Positions 28,821 through 39,076 of a stretch of 64,000 bases of DNA are shown piece after piece (the stretch's first letter is position 1; every line of letters starts with the position of its first letter). The stretch spans positions 62,001 through 126,000 of the forward strand of contig CAWFIL010000002.1 of NCBI GenBank assembly GCA_963815935.1, in the 5' to 3' direction. This DNA is from JARIHD01 sp963815935 (GTDB lineage: Bacteria > Patescibacteriota > Saccharimonadia > Saccharimonadales > UBA4665). A program made the position numbers and the translations under genes. The notes beneath the pieces are model-generated. The model was not told the origin of the DNA. It did no database searches and saw only the letters and a program-made list of their open reading frames with translations.

Positions 28821-29381
28821 ATGAGCTATAACCCACAAAACCCAAATGGACAGACAACGTCGGCCAATTCTTCGCCAGTGGTGCTTGCGAGCGACCAGAG
28901 TACGGTACCCGTAACTGCTACGGTGCAGGACGGCTCCGGCAATAACCTTGTCACAACCACCGCCGACCCATCCTCTGGCTCCCGTGGGCTTATCGTTCGG
29001 TTAGCTCCGGGTGCAAATACGATCGGTTCAGTATCACTTACGCCAAACACCACTGGCGGCTGGTCGATCAACTCACAAACGGCCTTAACCAATACCAAGG
29101 TTGCGGTCAAGGCTAGTGCCGGCTCTTTTGGCGGGTATATGCTATACAACCCCAATGCTGCAGTAACGTATATCCAAGTGTTCGATGTTGCTAGCGCTAG
29201 TGTTACCTTGGGTGCTACTACGCCTACGTATGTAATCCCGCTTCCGCCTGCTGCTGCGGCAAATGTCGAATTTAGTCTGGGTATCAGCCATGCTGCCGCA
29301 ATCACGCTTACTGCGACCACGACAGCTACTGGCAGCACGGCGCCAACTAGTTCATTAACTGGGTTCTTTCTCTTCAAGTAG
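28821..29381 (+). CDS. Phage structural-like protein of the tail-fibre cassette
   Basis: 186 residues, 19 bases after the previous gene, with GGGGGAG before the ATG. The start (SYNPQNPNGQTTSANSSPVVLASDQSTVPVT) resembles short structural proteins encoded beside phage tail genes. The rest is beta-rich and Thr/Ala-rich, ending in FFLFK. No signal peptide. Function is inferred from style and neighbours only. Confidence 0.5.
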   Translation: MSYNPQNPNGQTTSANSSPVVLASDQSTVPVTATVQDGSGNNLVTTTADPSSGSRGLIVRLAPGANTIGSVSLTPNTTGGWSINSQTALTNTKVAVKASAGSFGGYMLYNPNAAVTYIQVFDVASASVTLGATTPTYVIPLPPAAAANVEFSLGISHAAAITLTATTTATGSTAPTSSLTGFFLFK

Positions 29382-29383
29382 CC

Positions 29384-30724
29384 ATGGCGGCTGTATATAG
29401 GTCATCAACTTCTGGCAATACAGGCGGGACGCCCGCAAGTAGTATTGTTGTGCCGATGCCTGCCGGCGTGCAGACGGGTGACCTCATATTGGTGAGTATT
29501 ACTGCGGATGGCGGGTCGGGCGCTGCCATGCCTACTGTGCCTGCCGGCTGGAACCAGTTATTCAATGGTACCCAGGGTACCAACATTAGGCTTTGGATAT
29601 ATGGCAGAATTGCCACCGGTTACGAAACCGCTACGTACACATGGGGCCTAGATACGACGCGTGCTACTAGCTGGGTTAGCGCTGCCTATTCGGGCACGGC
29701 GCAGTTTATGCCGTTCGCGCAAAGCAGTGCCAACACGACCACGGCGTCTACGACAATAGCGGGTGCGGGGCCAAATAGCACGTACGAGGGTGGCCGCACT
29801 GTGCAGATTATCGCCGCACGCAACGTTACAGCGCCATCGACCATCACATCCACCGGTGGCTATACAAAGAAGGAAGAAACGTGCACGACCAGCGGCACAT
29901 TCATGAACCTAGAGTTGCAAGAGACGGCCGCTAAGGGTGTGCCAATGGGGGGTGTGAACGCCAATGGTGCTACCTGTTCGCAGACGGTCAATGCAATACT
30001 AGTGGCCATCTTTATAGAGGACTCTCACCCTGCATTTGTCACGATGGATGAAGACACGTTTGTTGTGGGCAGCTTCTCGGCCGCCCGTAGTTCGCTAACC
30101 ACATCAAACTGGCAGACCAACTATCCAAACGAGTTACTACTGGCTTTTGTTGGCATAAACAAAGACGCCACAACGGTCAGCTCTATAACTGGTGCGGGCC
30201 TAACGTGGGTGCTTGTGGCAAGGGCTAATACCAACGCCGGTAGCAGCGAGATATGGCGTGCTTTTTCGCCTGTGCCACTAATCAACCAGCAGATGACGAT
30301 TACATTCTCGGCTAGTACGATTAGCGGCAACATTATGTTTGCGAGCATCGTCGGTGCGGACATGACAGGTGCTAATGGATCAGGCGCCGTTGGTGCAACC
30401 AATACTGGTTCAACGACTGCCGCTGCGCCGAGTATCTCGCTAACAACGACCCGCAGCAATTCATGGGTGTGGGCAATGGGGAATGAAGGAACCGCGGCCG
30501 CCGGAACTATCACTGCAGGTGGTGGCCAGACGATTTCGCGGAGTAATAACGACACTACAAACGCCGCTGCCAGCTGGATGCTCAGACAAAACAATCTGAC
30601 GGCAACGAGCGGTACAATAGTCACTATGAACTGCACCGCTCCAACCACCGACAACTGCAATATGGCCGCCATCGAGATACTGCCAGCTATCAGGAGCAGT
30701 CTTAGTTCCCTAGGAGTAGGCTAG
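29384..30724 (+). CDS. Beta-rich repeat protein of the tail-fibre cassette
   Basis: 446 residues, two bases after the previous stop, so it is in the same operon. Two similar halves of about 200 residues are visible: each has a SGNTGGT/NYPNELLLAFVGI-type strand, a GWxxL or WVLVARA strand, an IWxxFSP/IYGRIA strand, and a final TMNCTAPTTDN segment. This layout matches concanavalin-like repeats seen in phage and adhesin proteins. No signal peptide or membrane helix. Confidence 0.5.
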   Translation: MAAVYRSSTSGNTGGTPASSIVVPMPAGVQTGDLILVSITADGGSGAAMPTVPAGWNQLFNGTQGTNIRLWIYGRIATGYETATYTWGLDTTRATSWVSAAYSGTAQFMPFAQSSANTTTASTTIAGAGPNSTYEGGRTVQIIAARNVTAPSTITSTGGYTKKEETCTTSGTFMNLELQETAAKGVPMGGVNANGATCSQTVNAILVAIFIEDSHPAFVTMDEDTFVVGSFSAARSSLTTSNWQTNYPNELLLAFVGINKDATTVSSITGAGLTWVLVARANTNAGSSEIWRAFSPVPLINQQMTITFSASTISGNIMFASIVGADMTGANGSGAVGATNTGSTTAAAPSISLTTTRSNSWVWAMGNEGTAAAGTITAGGGQTISRSNNDTTNAAASWMLRQNNLTATSGTIVTMNCTAPTTDNCNMAAIEILPAIRSSLSSLGVG

Positions 30725-30791
30725 CCCGAACACTTTTATGAATTAAAGCTTAACGCGCAGACGTTTATGGTTTACTATTATCGTAAGCGTC

Positions 30792-31391
30792 ATGGATGAC
30801 AATACCGTACACATTGGAACTGATGATAAGGCTACCGCATGGTGGCGTTGGTTCACGCGTCGGATTGTGTTGTTGCCACTAGCGGCTATAATCCTGGTGC
30901 TACTAGGCCTGTGGGTGTTCAATAGTGTGAATAACAGCATCAATAAAGATGGTGCGACCACTGCCGATCAAAAATCCCTAGAAACCAGTCTGGCGGCTGC
31001 AATTGCCTCTGCCAACAACTCTCAAGGTGTCGTGCACCTGGTTGACCGGCTCATCTCTGGACAAAAGAATGGTGTGTTCACCTACACCGATGCACAGTTG
31101 TCACAGCTCTACCTAGACCGTGCTGCAGCATACCTGAATCTAGCGCAATACAAGAGTGCAGTCGCCGACTACGAGCAGGCAATAAAGCTCGATGACAGTA
31201 ATAAGTTGGCTGCATTGCAAGGTGAGGTTGAAGCACGCTATGGGCTTGGTGAGCGTGATAAGTTAATACCACTATACAAACAGCTAGTTGCACTTGAGTC
31301 CAAAAGCGATAATCCCATGCACAATAGCGCGGTTGCGCAGTATCAAAGCAATATTCAGGCACTACAGACAGGGCAGGAGATATCATTCTGA
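30792..31391 (+). CDS. Membrane-anchored TPR protein
   Basis: 199 residues. A helix at about residues 24-48 (RRIVLLPLAAIILVLLGLWVF) anchors an outer region of about 140 residues with TPR motifs (YLDRAAAYLNLAQYKSAVADYEQAIKLDDSNKL). Its stop overlaps the ATG of the following secreted protein (TGATG). It probably assists assembly or export of the neighbouring surface protein. Confidence 0.7.
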   Translation: MDDNTVHIGTDDKATAWWRWFTRRIVLLPLAAIILVLLGLWVFNSVNNSINKDGATTADQKSLETSLAAAIASANNSQGVVHLVDRLISGQKNGVFTYTDAQLSQLYLDRAAAYLNLAQYKSAVADYEQAIKLDDSNKLAALQGEVEARYGLGERDKLIPLYKQLVALESKSDNPMHNSAVAQYQSNIQALQTGQEISF

Positions 31392-33427
31392 TGAACATGC
31401 GAAAGAGGTTGGCCGGTTATAGTTTTTTGTTCTTTGCACTAGCGATGATGGGGGGATTTTTCTTTCCGCACATCGCGAATGCCAGCCATGCGACCCTCTG
31501 TGACGGGTTTTCTAGGCTTAACCGCGCAGGTTGTCACGGATACTTTAAGGGGACCGACTACTACAGTACTTACGGTATCCAGGGCCAGAACATCATTGAC
31601 TGCACTAAGTGGCCGTCATCATGTACTGGTGGTGAGTCGATAAACAATGCTATTCCAAGTAGTATCGACACCGCTGCTGAGTTTACCAACTGGGTTCACG
31701 GCTATCTGTTTAATACGGGTGGTACAGGCTATAACTACAACAAGGCAGGGGCTGCGTTTATCGTAGACGCCATGCTTGGCAGATGGGGCACGGACTATGG
31801 CACGACGGCGGCCGGTATCAGTTACGCGCAGGCCCACTACAACGAATGGGCTGCGGCCGTAGATGGGTATGCGACCATGGGCTGGATCACCTGGAACACG
31901 GCAACAACATTGCCAGCTGGAACTATTAACAGTTTGCATGCTTGCTGGCCGAGCGTTTCCAATTGTACGGTAGGCAATATTAGCACCTACGATAGCCAAG
32001 ACTTCGCGTTCTTTAGAAACCCCGATTCCGAGGCGAGTCATATTTTGACGTTTCATAACCCCAATGGGACTACATTTGAGATTCGCCGCGAGTGCGGTAA
32101 CTTGCTTGGCTCAATATCACCTCTACAGTTGCCAAACTTTAACTTGACTCCAACGGTCGGTGCGACAGTCAACGGAGTTGCTTCTACGACGGCAGAACCT
32201 GGTGATACGGTTAATTTTACGTATACCGTTAACAATTCTGGCTCAATGTCCAGTACGAGTACAGCATGCAATACCTATGCTAATACCTATGCGGGGTTCC
32301 ATACTGCGGCCAGCCCCGCTGTTCCTGGGGGCCCAGCCGGTCCGAACCCTGGTTGTCCTCGTAACTTTGCTCCAGGTGGGACGACAGTTGCTACCGAGAC
32401 GTTCGTTGTGGCAAGTGGCAACCAATCTATATGTAGATCGCTCTTTGTTGATCCGTCTACCTATAACGGAGGTCAAAAGGGTAGCGAGACGTGTATCAAC
32501 GTAGCTAATAAGCCGTACTTGAAGGTATATGGCGGTGACATCGCCGCGGGTGGTGGCTTAGCTAGCTCAGCAGGATCGTGCACTAATAACAATAACGCTG
32601 CCGTAACATCCTGGAATAGGCGTGCCTCTGCGGGCTACGCCGGTGCAGGCGCCCAGTATGCAGTATATGCACTAGCGGCAATTACCGATTTTGCGAGTGC
32701 ACTAGGTAATGCAGGCGGTGCTGCAACGCCTGTGGGCTTATCGTTTGCCAATACTAGCACAAACGCTGCGAATGGGGCGTTCGGTGGTACGTTTGGGACT
32801 GCCACATGTATACCCGACTACTACGGCCGCAAGCCTGCTTCGACCAATGCTCTACCTGCCAATGTGTCGGCTATGACGACTGGTGCGTATGCTGCAACAG
32901 GCACGACCACTCTGAGCGGTGGCAATGTAAACCCTGGCGACAAGATCTCGGTGTATATTAATGGCGACCTGTTCATTAACAGCGATATTACGTATGCGGG
33001 AAGCTGGAATGTCGGCAATATGCCACTATTCGAACTTGTGGTGAAGGGCAACATTTACGTTAGTAGTGCCGTTCACCGTCTCGATGGTGTGTACATTGCC
33101 CAAACGAACGGCGTAAGTGGCGGTACTATCTATACCTGCGCAACAGGCACGACCCCTCCAACGTTGACCAACGGTGCTTTCTTTAACACTTGTAACAGCA
33201 AGCTGACTATTAATGGCGCGTTTGTAGCTAACAGTGTTGAATTCCTGCGTACCTACGGGTCACTTAACAATGCTATAGCCGGTGAGACGAGTGATGCTAA
33301 TGGCAATGGTAATGGCTCGGGCGAAGTGTTCAACTTCAACCCAACCCTATGGATGGTGCAGCCTTCCGACACGAGCGGTGCCGTGGATAACTACGATGCA
33401 ATCTCTAGTCTGCCGCCCGTACTCTAA
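31391..33427 (+). CDS. Large secreted Cys-containing surface protein
   Basis: 678 residues. It has a clear signal peptide (KRLAGYSFLFFALAMMGGFFF...ANA) and about 20 Cys residues in the mature part, suggesting disulfides. There is an Ig-like central domain (VGATVNGVASTTAEPGDTVNFTYTV) and a C-terminal beta-helix-like stretch (SVYINGDLFINSDITYAG, VVKGNIYVSS, LTINGAFVANS). No anchor is seen. It sits 49 bases before pilM and is plausibly a pilus-associated adhesin, by inference from position. Confidence 0.6.
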   Translation: MNMRKRLAGYSFLFFALAMMGGFFFPHIANASHATLCDGFSRLNRAGCHGYFKGTDYYSTYGIQGQNIIDCTKWPSSCTGGESINNAIPSSIDTAAEFTNWVHGYLFNTGGTGYNYNKAGAAFIVDAMLGRWGTDYGTTAAGISYAQAHYNEWAAAVDGYATMGWITWNTATTLPAGTINSLHACWPSVSNCTVGNISTYDSQDFAFFRNPDSEASHILTFHNPNGTTFEIRRECGNLLGSISPLQLPNFNLTPTVGATVNGVASTTAEPGDTVNFTYTVNNSGSMSSTSTACNTYANTYAGFHTAASPAVPGGPAGPNPGCPRNFAPGGTTVATETFVVASGNQSICRSLFVDPSTYNGGQKGSETCINVANKPYLKVYGGDIAAGGGLASSAGSCTNNNNAAVTSWNRRASAGYAGAGAQYAVYALAAITDFASALGNAGGAATPVGLSFANTSTNAANGAFGGTFGTATCIPDYYGRKPASTNALPANVSAMTTGAYAATGTTTLSGGNVNPGDKISVYINGDLFINSDITYAGSWNVGNMPLFELVVKGNIYVSSAVHRLDGVYIAQTNGVSGGTIYTCATGTTPPTLTNGAFFNTCNSKLTINGAFVANSVEFLRTYGSLNNAIAGETSDANGNGNGSGEVFNFNPTLWMVQPSDTSGAVDNYDAISSLPPVL

Positions 33428-33475
33428 AAACGGACTTGCGCATACCCGTAATGCTTATGCTATAATTTTGGCAAC

Positions 33476-34519
33476 ATGAGTTTATTGAGTGGGGTTTCAT
33501 CATTCTTCGGTCTTGACATCGGAACGACAGCTATACGGCTTGTCGAACTGCATGGCAATGGACCCGTCAAGACGTTGGTTAAGTACGCCTACGTACCCGT
33601 CGATAGCAAACTGGTGTTAAGCGATTCTAAGTCCGACCAGCAAAAACTGGCGCAGGTTATCAAGGATCTGTTGACGCAGGCCCACATGACAACGCGCAAT
33701 GTTGCGGTGGGTATCCCTTCGCAACGTGTCTTCACGGCTGTGGTCGATTTTGATCGGCTGCCCCCCGCAGAGTTATCCAAGGCAATCCGCTATCAAGCTG
33801 ATTCGCTCATTCCTACACCGCTCGACAAGTCAAAGATTGACTGGGCAGTTATCGGAGACTCCCCCAAAGACAAGACAAAGGTCGAAGTGTTGCTGTCTAG
33901 TGTTGAGAACGACTTCGTAGAGCAGCGCTTGGATCTGCTTGAGTCCGTAGGGCTGGAAGTTATTGCCTTCGAGCCAGACAACCTCGCGCTGACGCGCGCA
34001 CTAGTAGCCCAGGATATCACTGGCCCGCAGATGGTACTCGATATTGGCAGCAAGACGACCGACCTCGTGGTGACCATGAATGGCGCTCCACGCCTCACAC
34101 GCTCTATCCCTACTGGTGCGGAGGCGATTATTCGTGCAGCAGCCCAGAACCTTAATATCGAAGACAAGCAGGCCCGTCAATTTGTCTTTAAGTTTGGCCT
34201 CGGCAAAGACAAGCTCGAAGGCCGCATCTACGATGCCATAATTAGCACTATTGATATCCTAACTGGTGAAATCGACAAGTCTATCAAGTTCTTCCAGAGT
34301 CGTTACGGGGAAGGGCAGCGTATCAGCCGTATTATTGTGACCGGTGGCGCTTCTGCTTTGCCCGAATTCCCGCTCTATCTTGCTAACAAATTTGGTATTG
34401 AGGTGGAGATTGGCAATGCATGGCGTAATGTATCGTTTTCACCGGAGCGGCAAAACGAACTGCTGGCTGTGTCTAACCACTTTGGGGTCGCGTCTGGCCT
34501 GGCGGAGAGGATTGAATAA
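33476..34519 (+). CDS. pilM: Type IV pilus actin-like protein PilM
   Basis: An actin/FtsA-fold cytoplasmic ATPase of the pilus alignment complex. The nucleotide motifs are FFGLDIGTTAIRLVEL and MVLDIGSKTTDLVV. 347 residues, typical. TGC-TATAAT lies nine bases before the ATG and is the likely start of the assembly operon. The TAA overlaps the pilN ATG (TAATG). Confidence 0.92.
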   Translation: MSLLSGVSSFFGLDIGTTAIRLVELHGNGPVKTLVKYAYVPVDSKLVLSDSKSDQQKLAQVIKDLLTQAHMTTRNVAVGIPSQRVFTAVVDFDRLPPAELSKAIRYQADSLIPTPLDKSKIDWAVIGDSPKDKTKVEVLLSSVENDFVEQRLDLLESVGLEVIAFEPDNLALTRALVAQDITGPQMVLDIGSKTTDLVVTMNGAPRLTRSIPTGAEAIIRAAAQNLNIEDKQARQFVFKFGLGKDKLEGRIYDAIISTIDILTGEIDKSIKFFQSRYGEGQRISRIIVTGGASALPEFPLYLANKFGIEVEIGNAWRNVSFSPERQNELLAVSNHFGVASGLAERIE

Positions 34520-35194
34520 TGACCATTCAGTTTAACCTACTGCCGGGACATCAAGGTTGAATACCTAAAGGCCAAGCGACAACAGCACTTGGTTGTGCTT
34601 GGATCAGTCGTAGCTGGCATTATTGCTCTAACGGTCTTTGTGCTGCTCATCTCGGTGGTTTACGGAGTCCAGAAGAAAAATCTGAGCGACCTAAACGCTG
34701 ACATCAAATCCTCGAGCAATCAGCTCCGGGACACTAAGGACCTTACCAAGATTCTTACAGTCCAGAACCAATTGACTGCGTTGCCTGGTCTACACCAGAA
34801 AAAGATCGTTTCTTCACGCCTGTATGACTACTTGTCGCAAGTCACGCCAACTGGCGCCACTATCGCAAAACTAGACGCCGATTTTACGCTTAATACGCTT
34901 GATATATCCGGTTCTGCCGCCGATCTTGCAACAGTCAACAAATACGCTGATACACTCAAGTTTACTAAGTACACCACCAAGACGCAGAGTAGCCAGACTA
35001 GTGCTTTCTCTGATGTGGTACTTAGCAACTTTGCCGTCGATAACAAGGGCGTGACCTACTCCATAACACTCAAGTTCGATCCAATCATCTTCAACGAGAC
35101 CCAAACGGTTACCCTAACTGTTCCACAGATTATTAGTACCCGTTCAGAAGTAGATAAGCCAACCGCGTTATTCCAAACCTCGGGAGGGCAATAG
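34519..35194 (+). CDS. pilN: Pilus assembly protein PilN (one frameshift)
   Basis: A bitopic partner of PilM and PilO. The ATG at 34519 starts MTIQFNLLP, the conserved PilM-binding N-terminus. One extra G at 34544-34547 (CGGG) breaks the frame; removing it gives DIKVEYLKAKRQQ and joins the long downstream frame. A membrane helix (VVLGSVVAGIIALTVFVLLI) and a ferredoxin-like outer domain follow. About 225 residues in total. Confidence 0.85.
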
Positions 35195-35197
35195 ACT

Positions 35198-35872
35198 ATG
35201 GCAAAGACAGCTTCATTTACTAAACGAGCGCTTATTACTAAAGCTAATGGCACAATTGTAGTCTCAACCGCTATTGCTGCGTTTGTCATTGTTTTCTGTG
35301 GCATCGCATCGAAGACTCTAATTAGCCAGGCATCCTACCAAGGGAGGGTTATATCCGCCAAGAAGAAGGCCCTCTCAACGCTCAAGAGCGACCTTAATGC
35401 GCGCGACAGCTTAGTGGCTTCTTACAAGAGCTTTGTCGGTACGCCACAGAATGTACTCGGCGGCAATCCAAGTGGTTCGGGCGACAAAGATGGCGACAAT
35501 GCCAAGATTGTGCTCGACGCACTTCCCAGTAAGTACGACTTTCCCGCATTGGCGACAAGTCTAGAGAAACTGGTTAATGCCCAAGGCTTAACGATTATGA
35601 GTATTAACGGGACCGATGAAGAGCTGACACAGGCTGCCAATCAGACTAGTGCCGAACCGCAACCGGTTGCTATGCCGTTCCAAGTGCAGGTAGCCGGCTC
35701 CTACGATTCCATTAGGGCGTTCGTAAGTGATCTAGAGCGTTCTATCCGTCCATTCCAGGTCAACAAGGTCGAGCTGTCTGGCAGCGAAGGCAGCATGACC
35801 GCTACTATCGATGCTGAGACGTACTATCAGCCTGGGAAGGGCCTAAACATCAATACTGAGGTAGTAAAATGA
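35198..35872 (+). CDS. pilO: Pilus assembly protein PilO
   Basis: 224 residues. An N-terminal helix (IVVSTAIAAFVIVFCGIA), a coiled coil (about 50-75) and a ferredoxin-like outer domain (QPVAMPFQVQVAGSYDSIRAFVSDLE) match PilO. It forms heterodimers with PilN to link the inner-membrane platform to the pilus. Three bases after pilN; the end overlaps the next gene by four bases. Confidence 0.85.
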   Translation: MAKTASFTKRALITKANGTIVVSTAIAAFVIVFCGIASKTLISQASYQGRVISAKKKALSTLKSDLNARDSLVASYKSFVGTPQNVLGGNPSGSGDKDGDNAKIVLDALPSKYDFPALATSLEKLVNAQGLTIMSINGTDEELTQAANQTSAEPQPVAMPFQVQVAGSYDSIRAFVSDLERSIRPFQVNKVELSGSEGSMTATIDAETYYQPGKGLNINTEVVK

Positions 35873-36117
35873 AACAAAAAGATGTAGCCCTCATTTTGGT
35901 GGTCGTATTTGTGAGCGGTGTCGTATCGTTCATTGTATCCGGCCAGTTATTCGGCAAGCCTGCTGACCGTCAACAAAAGGCTGAAGTAGTGGATGTTATT
36001 ACCTCGGACTTTGCACTGCCAAGCGACAAATACTTCAACTCGAACTCCATCGACCCAACGCAGCTTATTCAAATTGGTGGCACTAACAATCCTAACCCAT
36101 TTACTGGCTCGCAATAG
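35869..36117 (+). CDS. Small pilus-operon membrane protein
   Basis: 82 residues with one N-terminal helix (VALILVVVFVSGVVSFIVSG) and an outer tail rich in Asn, Asp and Ser. Overlaps pilO (ATGA). It occupies the position of pilP in Gram-negative operons but lacks the lipobox and the PilP HR domain. Function unknown; co-transcription argues for a role in the pilus platform. Confidence 0.65.
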   Translation: MKQKDVALILVVVFVSGVVSFIVSGQLFGKPADRQQKAEVVDVITSDFALPSDKYFNSNSIDPTQLIQIGGTNNPNPFTGSQ

Positions 36118-36141
36118 GCGAACACAGGCTATACTAGTTGT

Positions 36142-37971
36142 ATGAGTGTTTTATCCACCGCCGCCCAGAAGCAGGTTGAGGATACGCTGGTCAAAGACGA
36201 TGTATTGTCTAAGGAGCAGCTGGCCGATCTAAAGTCAAAGGCCGAGAAAGAGAACACTCCGTTCCTGAGCTATCTGACTACGAGTGGCTTAGTGCCAGAT
36301 GAGACGCTGACAAAGACGATCGCACACGTTACCAAAGTGCCATACGTCAACCTGAGCGCCGCACGTATCCCGACAGAGGTCCTTGACCTGCTTCCGCAGG
36401 ATGTTGCTGAGCGTTATATGGCCGTGCCGTTAGGCGAGATGCAAAATCGTCTAGTTGTTGCTATGCTCGATGCCGACAATGTACAAGCTGTAGATTTTTT
36501 ATCCAACAAGATTGGCCGTCCACTTAAAGTGTACGCCGCCAGTGAATCGGGTATCCGCAACATCCTCCACCAGTACCAGGCCAACATTTCTAAGCAGGTC
36601 GTAGGTGAGATTAGTTCGATCGGCACGCCAACAACTGCAGAGATTGAGTCTGCGGCTGCAAGTGCCAGAACCACGGCAGGGACGAGTGTCACCACCGATG
36701 CCAAGAACATCAAGACAATCGTTCAAGACTCACCGATCAGTAAAGCGCTGTCGACTATTTTGGAATATGCCGCCAAGAATGGTGCTAGCGATGTGCACAT
36801 CGAACCCCTGCAGGAAGACCTGAAGATTCGTTGCCGTATCGATGGCGTTCTGCGTGAGATCATGCAACTACCCAAAAGTACCGAACCGCCGCTCGTTTCG
36901 CGTATCAAAATTCTGTCCAACCTTAAGATTGATGAACACCGCATTCCGCAGGACGGTGAGTTTCAGTATTAGGTTGACAGGGAAGACCATTGACTTGCGT
37001 ATTGCCATTTCAGCCCGTTGTTTGGGGCGAGCAGGTGGTTATTCGTTTGCTCGATAAAACCGGTACCAGCCTGAAGCTAGAGGATATGGGTTATACTGGC
37101 CGTGCCCTGCGTACTATCCGTGAAGGCATTACAAGTACCCAACGGCATGATTCTGACCTCTGGTCCAACCGGTTCCGGTAAGTCGACTTCGCTATACGCA
37201 TTATTCAAGAAATTAAAAGTGATGCTATCAATATCGTTACGCTAGAAGACCCGGTCGAATATAAAATGGACGGCATCAATCAGATCCAGGTTAATGCCGA
37301 CGTTGGTCTAACATTTGCGACGGGCTTGCGCTCAATTTTGCGCCAAGACCCCGATGTCGTGATGGTTGGGGAGATTCGTGACAAAGAAACTGCCGAACTT
37401 GGCCGTGCAGGCGGCCTTAACTGGCCACCTAGTATTTAGTACGCTTCACACCAACTCGGCTGCCGGTATTTTGCCGCGTTTGCTAGATATGGGTATTGAG
37501 CCATTCTTGATCGCCCGTACAGTACATACGGTTATTGGCCAGCGCTTGGTACGCCGTGTTGGAGCACGATGGCGAAACGTATGAGTCCGATAAGGTTGAA
37601 ACCGAGGCTATCAAAAGTACCATAGGTCATCTATTGCCCAAAACCGCCGAAGAAATGAAGAAGTTGCTGACGATCTGGGCTACGAAAGCTTGCCACTAGC
37701 TACCCAAAACGCTTATACTTTAATCAAGGGCAAAGATACTCCCGAAGCTCCAGGTGGTTACAAGGGTCGAATGGGTCTATACGAGGTGTTTGAAGTCACC
37801 GAAGAAATCCAAGATCTGATCATCAAGCGTTCTACTAGCGCCGAAATTCAAAGAGTTGCTCAGGAGCAGGGCATGATTACTATGCGCCAAGACGGATATC
37901 TGAAGGCCCTAGCAGGCCAAACCACATTAACGGAAGTCAACCGGGTAGCATCAGCAGCCGACGCGGCGTAA
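36142..37971 (+). pseudogene. pilB: Pilus extension ATPase PilB with about seven frameshifts
   Basis: All PilB/GspE parts can be read across frames: an N-terminal MshEN-like domain (about residues 10-150), Walker A (TSGPTGSGKST), the Asp box (VTLEDPVEYKMDG), Walker B (ILRQDPDVVMVGEIRD) and the C-terminal end. Indels fall near 36970, 37012, 37145, 37200, 37401, 37560 and 37664. Between them the protein is fully conserved, which argues for recent damage or sequence error and against slow decay. No Cys4 zinc motif was seen in the region around 37590-37700, the usual place. TATACT ends six bases before the ATG. Confidence 0.8.
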
Positions 37972-37999
37972 AGCAGAAAGAAGAGGGTGGATTACAGTA

Positions 38000-39067
38000 A
38001 TGCAAGGACAACCAAGAATCGAAATACTCCTAGAAGAAGTGATCAAAAAGAAGGCCTCTGATCTTCACCTGCAAGTTGGTTTGCCGCCAATGCTTCGTGT
38101 TGACGGCGCTCTGGTACCCGTGGCTGGTACGGATGTTTTGACCGAAGAGGCAGTCGAGACGCTGGTATTCGCCATTCTAGACGAAGACCAAAAGCAAATC
38201 TTACTCAAAGATAAAGAGTTCGACTTTAGCTTTGCCTTTGGCGATCTAGGTCGATTCCGTGTAAACGCTTTCCACGAACGCGGCAACTTAGCTGCCGCCC
38301 TGCGTCTGATTCCTAACGAAATTCTTACTATTGAACAGCTTGGTCTGCCGCCAATTGTCAACAAATTTGCCGATTATCCCCGAGGCCTCGTGCTGGTCAC
38401 TGGTCCAACTGGTTCGGGCAAGTCAACTACACTCGCGGCCATGATCCACAAGATTAACATGGAGCGCAGTGAGCACATCATTACTATCGAAGACCCAATC
38501 GAATATACCCACCATTCCAAAAAGTCGGTGATCGTTCAGCGCGAAGTTCACTACGACACCTACTCGTTCTCTGCTGCCTTGCGCTCTGCCTTGCGCGAAG
38601 ACCCAGATGTCGTCTTGATCGGTGAGATGCGTGATCTCGAGACCATCGCTTCGGCCATTACCATCGCCGAAACCGGGCACTTGGTATTTGCAACCCTGCA
38701 CACCAACAGTGCAGCTCAGAGTATCGACCGTATGATTGACGTCTTTCCGCCACACCAGCAGCCACAGATTCGTTCGCAGCTTTCCAATATCTTGATGGCT
38801 ATCGCTTCGCAGCGCCTGATCCCTGCCATTGGCGGTGGGCGAATTGCCGCAGCCGAAATCTTGGTCGCCACACCGGCCGTTCGCAACATTATTCGCGAAG
38901 GTAAGAGCCACCAGCTAGAAGCCGTTATTCAGACCGGTGCCGAGTACGGTATGCAATCTATGGACAAAACGCTGGCTGCAATGGTCCACAACGGTAGCAT
39001 TAGCTACGACGAGGCCCGCAACTACGCAGTCGACCTCGACGAACTAGATCGGTTAATGAGAGGTTAA
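38000..39067 (+). CDS. pilT: Pilus retraction ATPase PilT
   Basis: 355 residues, intact. It has a PAS-like N-terminal domain (about 1-100), Walker A (VTGPTGSGKST), the Asp box (IITIEDPIEYTH), Walker B (LREDPDVVLIGEMRD) and the retraction-specific AIRNLIREG-type motif, seen here as AVRNIIREGKSHQ. Presence of PilT predicts pili that can retract, so twitching or host pull-in is possible. 28 bases after pilB, with GAGGGTGG upstream. Confidence 0.93.
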   Translation: MQGQPRIEILLEEVIKKKASDLHLQVGLPPMLRVDGALVPVAGTDVLTEEAVETLVFAILDEDQKQILLKDKEFDFSFAFGDLGRFRVNAFHERGNLAAALRLIPNEILTIEQLGLPPIVNKFADYPRGLVLVTGPTGSGKSTTLAAMIHKINMERSEHIITIEDPIEYTHHSKKSVIVQREVHYDTYSFSAALRSALREDPDVVLIGEMRDLETIASAITIAETGHLVFATLHTNSAAQSIDRMIDVFPPHQQPQIRSQLSNILMAIASQRLIPAIGGGRIAAAEILVATPAVRNIIREGKSHQLEAVIQTGAEYGMQSMDKTLAAMVHNGSISYDEARNYAVDLDELDRLMRG

Positions 39068-39076
39068 TAAAAGATA

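Noticed and set aside
27527..30724. Calling this a prophage
   Set aside because: No capsid, portal, terminase, tail-tube, lysis or integrase gene is present and there are no att-like ends.
36142..37971. Programmed frameshifting or UGA recoding in pilB and other broken genes
   Set aside because: The shifts occur at many unrelated sites with mixed sign and without slippery signals, and other genes use TGA as a normal stop.
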